NCBI GenBank assembly: GCA_963692975.2
Contig: CAXMMR010000034.1
Location: 124,001 to 188,000, forward strand
Reading direction: 5' to 3'
Length of the DNA stretch: 64,000 nucleotides
From: CAXMMR01 sp963692975
Lineage (GTDB): Bacteria; Pseudomonadota; Alphaproteobacteria; Acetobacterales; Acetobacteraceae
The translations under genes and the position numbers were made by a program. Positions 61,047 through 64,000 of the stretch are shown piece by piece (positions within the stretch are counted from its first letter, which is position 1; each line of letters begins with the position of its first letter). Under the pieces are notes generated by a model that saw only the letters and a program-made list of their open reading frames with translations, did not search any database and had not been told where the DNA came from.

Positions 61047-61630
61047 TGACGCAGGTGACGATGACGGTGAACGGCAAGCGCGTCTCCGGCGAGGTCGATG
61101 CGCGCATGCTGCTGATCGAGTTCATCCGCGACGTGGCGCATCTCACCGGCACCCATGCGGGGTGCTGGGAGGCGCGCTGCGGCTGCTGCGCCGTCGAGAT
61201 GAACGGCGCGACGGTGAAGTCCTGCAACCTGCTGGCGCTGCAGGCGAACGGTGCCACGATCGGCACCGTGGAAGGGCTGTCGCAGCAGCGGGCGATCCCG
61301 GTTCAGCACATCACGACGCAGAGCCTGGCCAACGTCTACCGCCCGCTGACCGCCATGGCCTCGGACAAGACGACGCTGCATCCGCTGCAGGAGGCGTTTC
61401 ACCGCTGTCACGCGCTGCAATGCGGGTTCTGCACGCCCGGCATGCTGATGGTGCTGAAGTCGTTCCTGGAAGAGAACGAGGCGCCGACGCGTGACGAGGT
61501 GCGGCTGGCGATTTCGGGCAATCTCTGCCGCTGCACCGGCTACCAGCACATTGTCGACGCGGCGATGATGGCGGCGGCGGCGATGCGGGCACGCAAGAGC
61601 GAGCGGGCGGACGAGCCGGCGCTGACATGA
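61043..61630 (+). CDS. Molybdenum hydroxylase [2Fe-2S] (small) subunit with an inserted segment
   Basis: 195 residues from GTG 61043 (ATG 61046 alternative). First cluster THAGCWEARCGCCAVEMNG holds C-x4-C-x2-C with an extra Cys, then C-N-L-L. Second cluster HALQCGFCTPGMLM and NLCRCTGYQHIVDAA is standard. About 30 residues (VQHITTQSLANVYRPLTAMASDKTT) are inserted between the plant-type ferredoxin half and the helical half (LHPLQEAF), longer than in typical CoxS/XdhC-like subunits. Confidence 0.93.
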   Translation: MMTQVTMTVNGKRVSGEVDARMLLIEFIRDVAHLTGTHAGCWEARCGCCAVEMNGATVKSCNLLALQANGATIGTVEGLSQQRAIPVQHITTQSLANVYRPLTAMASDKTTLHPLQEAFHRCHALQCGFCTPGMLMVLKSFLEENEAPTRDEVRLAISGNLCRCTGYQHIVDAAMMAAAAMRARKSERADEPALT

Positions 61631-62556
61631 TCGCCGGCGACCGCCAGGTCGGTGAACCGGGAGCGACGGCGCGGCCGGCAAGCCCGGGGATGATGCGCGA
61701 GCAGCTCGAGGCGGCGGGCTACCTCGCCGACGAGCCGATCGCCACCGCCTGCTTCCTGGCGCTGCGCATGGGGCGGCCGCTGTTCTGCGAGGGCGAGGCG
61801 GGCGTGGGCAAGACGTCGCTCGCCCGGGCCGTCTCGGCGGCGATGGGATGGCCGCTGTTCCGACTGCAATGCTACGAGGGGCTGGACGCCTCGGAGGCGC
61901 TGTACAGCTGGGACTTTCCGCGACAGCTGCTGCATCTACGGGTCGCCGAGACCGCCGGCGTCGAGGATCGCGAGCGGCTCGAGGTGGAGCTGAACGACCG
62001 GCGCTTCCTTCGTCCGCGGGCGATCATGCGGGCCTTCGAGGCCAGCCCCAGCGTGCTGCTGATCGACGAGGTCGATCGTGCCGATGACGAGTTCGAAGCG
62101 TTCCTGCTCGAGGCGCTGTCGGAGTTCAGCATCACCATCCCCGAGCTCGGCACCATCGCCGCGCAGGAGCCGCCCTTCGTCGTCGTCACCTCCAACCGCA
62201 CCCGCGAGGTGCATGACGCGCTGAAGCGACGCTGCCTATACCACTGGATCGACCATCCGGACGCCGAGCGCGAGGGGCGCATCATCCGCCGCCGCTTTCC
62301 GGACGCGCCGCCGCGGCTCGTCGAGCAGGTGACGGCGGCGGCGCGGCGGCTGCGCGACGCCGAGCTGCTGAAGCCCCCCGGCGTCGCCGAGAGCCTCGAC
62401 TGGACCGAGACGCTGCTCAGCCTGAAGCTCGACCGGCTGGATGCGCGCGGCGCGGCGCTCACCCTCGGCTCCGTAGTCAAGTATCAGGAGGACCAGGCGC
62501 GGGTCCGCCGCGACGACTTCGCCCTGCTGCGCCCGTGGGACGCGCCGGCGCCGTGA
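61627..62556 (+). CDS. coxD-like: CoxD-type MoxR AAA+ ATPase
   Basis: 309 residues, ATGA overlap with the small subunit gene. Walker A GEAGVGKTS (56-64), Walker B VLLIDEVDRADDEFEAFLLEALSE, sensor VVVTSNRTREVHDALKRRCLYHWIDHP. CoxD partially unfolds or refolds apo-hydroxylase so that the Mo-cofactor or its sulfur/copper ligand can be installed. Its placement right after the structural genes fits that maturation role. The second MoxR/VWA pair of the window, distinct from the cbbQ/cbbO-like pair. Confidence 0.92.
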   Translation: MIAGDRQVGEPGATARPASPGMMREQLEAAGYLADEPIATACFLALRMGRPLFCEGEAGVGKTSLARAVSAAMGWPLFRLQCYEGLDASEALYSWDFPRQLLHLRVAETAGVEDRERLEVELNDRRFLRPRAIMRAFEASPSVLLIDEVDRADDEFEAFLLEALSEFSITIPELGTIAAQEPPFVVVTSNRTREVHDALKRRCLYHWIDHPDAEREGRIIRRRFPDAPPRLVEQVTAAARRLRDAELLKPPGVAESLDWTETLLSLKLDRLDARGAALTLGSVVKYQEDQARVRRDDFALLRPWDAPAP

Positions 62557-63713
62557 AGGACACCGCCGAGGGCGAGCTCGCGCCGCGTCTGCTGGCGTTC
62601 GCCTCGCGGCTGCGCGAGCACGGCGTGCGGGCGGATCTGCACCGGGTGGATACGCTGTTCGCCGCGCTTGGCGTCTATGACGATCCGGGGTTGCACGACC
62701 TGCACGCGGCCGGCCGGCTGACCTTGTGCGCCAACCGCGACGAGCTGGAGAAATACGACCGGCTGTTCGCGACGCATTTCTTCGCCCCGATCATCGAGCA
62801 GGCCGAGCCGGACGAGCCGCCGCCGCCGCCGCCGCTGCGTCCCGGCTCGGCGCGCTTGCAGAAGCGCGGTGTCACCGACGAGCCGGAGGAGGACATGCAG
62901 ATCGGCGCTGCGAGCGACCTCGAAACGCTTCGTCATCGCAACGTCACCGGCCTGACCGACGACGAGCGGGAGCAGATCTTCGCCCTCATCGCGCGGCTGA
63001 GCGCGCGCGTCGCCACCCGGCGCTCGCGCCGGTTCAGGCCGGCGCGACGGCCGCTTCTGGATGTGCGGCGCACCGTGCGCGCCGCCCTCGCGCATGGCGG
63101 CGAGCCGGACCGGCTATACTTCAAGGCGCATCGCGTGCGGCCGCGCAGGCGCATCCTGATGATCGACGTCAGCGGCTCGATGGCGCCGTATGCGGGCGGC
63201 TTGCTGCGGCTCGCCTATGCGACCTGCCGCTGCGCGCCGCGCTCCACCGAGGTGTTCACCCTGGGCACGCGGCTGACGCGGGTGACGCAGTGTCTGACCG
63301 GCGACGATCCGGACCGGGCGATCGCGGTGGCCTCGCGCGCCATCCCCGACTGGTCGGGCGGCACCCGGCTGGGCGATCAGATGAAGGCCTTCCTCGACCT
63401 GTGGGGGCAGCGCGGCATGGCGCGCGGCGCCATCGTCGTCATCGCCTCGGACGGTATGGAGCGCGGCGGGCCGGAGCTGCTCGGCCAGCAGATGCGGCGG
63501 CTGCGGCGGCTTGCGCACCGGGTGATCTGGGCGAACCCGCACAAATCGACGCCGGGCTTCGAGCCGCTGATGGGCGGCATGCGCGCAGCCTTGCCATCGC
63601 TTGATGATTTCGTCGGCGGCAGCTCGGCGGCGGAGCTGGAGCGGCTGCTCGAGCTGATGGCGAGCTCGGCCGGCGGCCATGGGCGCGCGCGGTCTGCCGC
63701 GGCGATGGAGTGA
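62553..63713 (+). CDS. coxE-like: CoxE-type VWA-domain protein
   Basis: 386 residues from GTG 62553 overlapping the ATPase stop. N-terminal RLLAFASRLREHGVRADLHRVDTLFAALGVYDDPGLHDLHAAGRLTLCANRDELEKYDRLFATHFF, then a Pro-rich linker, and a C-terminal VWA domain with MIDAS DVSGS (RILMIDVSGSMAPYAGGLLRLAYATCR) and IASDGMERGGPELL. Partner of the CoxD-type ATPase in hydroxylase maturation. Confidence 0.92.
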   Translation: MKDTAEGELAPRLLAFASRLREHGVRADLHRVDTLFAALGVYDDPGLHDLHAAGRLTLCANRDELEKYDRLFATHFFAPIIEQAEPDEPPPPPPLRPGSARLQKRGVTDEPEEDMQIGAASDLETLRHRNVTGLTDDEREQIFALIARLSARVATRRSRRFRPARRPLLDVRRTVRAALAHGGEPDRLYFKAHRVRPRRRILMIDVSGSMAPYAGGLLRLAYATCRCAPRSTEVFTLGTRLTRVTQCLTGDDPDRAIAVASRAIPDWSGGTRLGDQMKAFLDLWGQRGMARGAIVVIASDGMERGGPELLGQQMRRLRRLAHRVIWANPHKSTPGFEPLMGGMRAALPSLDDFVGGSSAAELERLLELMASSAGGHGRARSAAAME

Positions 63714-63717
63714 GACG

Positions 63718-64000
63718 ATGACGATGCGCACCGAGATCCGGCTGCCCGACGCCGGCGAGCCGATCAGCCACTATACCGATGCGGTCCGTTTCGGCGACCT
63801 GCTGTTCATCTCCGGCGTCGCCCCGCTCGACGGCGACAACCGGGTGGTCTTCGCCGGCGACGTGGTGGCGCAGGCGGAGTTCGTGCTGACGACGATGGGG
63901 CGCATCCTGGCGCAGGCGGGCGGCAGCTTCGCCGACGTGCTGCGCGTCACCGTCTACCTGATCCATGTCGAGGATCGCGCCCGCATCAACCCGGTTCGGC
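63718..64000 (+). CDS. RidA/YjgF-family protein, cut by window edge
   Basis: ATG 63718, open to the window end (94 codons). RLPDAGEPISHYTDAVRFGDLLFISGVAPLDGDNRVVFAGDVVAQAEFVLTTMGRILAQAGGSFADVLRVTVYLIHVEDRARIN: RidA landmarks (SGVAPLD, Q-x3-V-L-x2-M, D-V-x-R-V-T-V-Y-L). Second RidA member of the cluster; two in one pathway suggests enamine or imine intermediates matter here. Confidence 0.9.
   Translation, partial: MTMRTEIRLPDAGEPISHYTDAVRFGDLLFISGVAPLDGDNRVVFAGDVVAQAEFVLTTMGRILAQAGGSFADVLRVTVYLIHVEDRARINPVR

Noticed and set aside
57691..61630. Aerobic carbon monoxide dehydrogenase (coxMSL)
   Set aside because: The large subunit lacks the AYRCSFR active-site loop and the gene order is L-M-S; it is a different hydroxylase of the family.

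Overview
The window is GC-rich (about two thirds G+C by eye) and reads as an alphaproteobacterial chromosome. Acetobacteraceae or a close relative is my best guess, from the OmpA/OprB porins, the OxyR-KatG pair, the Urt-type amide uptake genes and the recurrent 'ctggggcc-ggccccag' intergenic hairpins. The taxonomic call is inference.

Layout. 1-5860: partial S10 peptidase, APC permease, OmpA protein, a remnant of an RND pump beside an FrmR/RcnR-type repressor, and an alpha/beta hydrolase. 6262-28686: an amide-utilisation region. Aliphatic amidase AmiE lies at the end of a Urt/Fmd-type ABC uptake operon (urtD carries an apparent frameshift). The sensor/antiterminator pair AmiC-AmiR is encoded nearby. 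Interleaved with these are THREE divergent tubulin/FtsZ-like proteins, a DUF1097 membrane protein, a CbbQ/CbbO-type AAA+/VWA pair, a COG0523 metallochaperone-peroxiredoxin-[2Fe-2S] operon and the CbtBA cobalt transporter. I consider the tubulin/amidase combination the most novel content. 29348-42161: OprB porin, a transporter fused to a hotdog thioesterase, OxyR/KatG, a DHH phosphoesterase, an exported alpha/beta hydrolase and malonyl-CoA decarboxylase. 42256-47744: a broken UvrD-like helicase and a broken type III restriction gene flank a markedly AT-richer three-gene island (HEPN-like protein, KGGVGR ParA-like ATPase, P-loop ATPase), a candidate defence cassette. 47875-50623: SDR/TetR pair with a perfect operator, a DUF892 ferritin-like protein and a response regulator. 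50853-64000: a catabolic cluster with FAH hydrolase, FAD monooxygenase, alpha/beta hydrolase, two RidA proteins, LigB-type ring-cleavage dioxygenase, APC permease, an SCP2-like protein, a three-subunit molybdenum hydroxylase and its CoxD/CoxE-type maturation pair. It probably degrades an N-heterocyclic or amino-aromatic compound.

How the genes work together (inference). Short amides or urea-like compounds are bound by UrtA and imported by UrtBCDE. AmiE hydrolyses amides to acid plus ammonia. AmiC senses amide in the cytoplasm and releases AmiR. The tubulin-like proteins may assemble a structure connected with this nitrogen pathway, with CbbQ/O remodelling one of the components. In the right-hand cluster the Mo-hydroxylase hydroxylates the ring, the monooxygenase adds a second hydroxyl, LigB opens the ring, and hydrolase, RidA and FAH proteins finish the pathway. 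Several genes have single-base frameshifts (urtD, the ParA-like gene, both helicase/restriction remnants). Decay and assembly error cannot be told apart from sequence alone.
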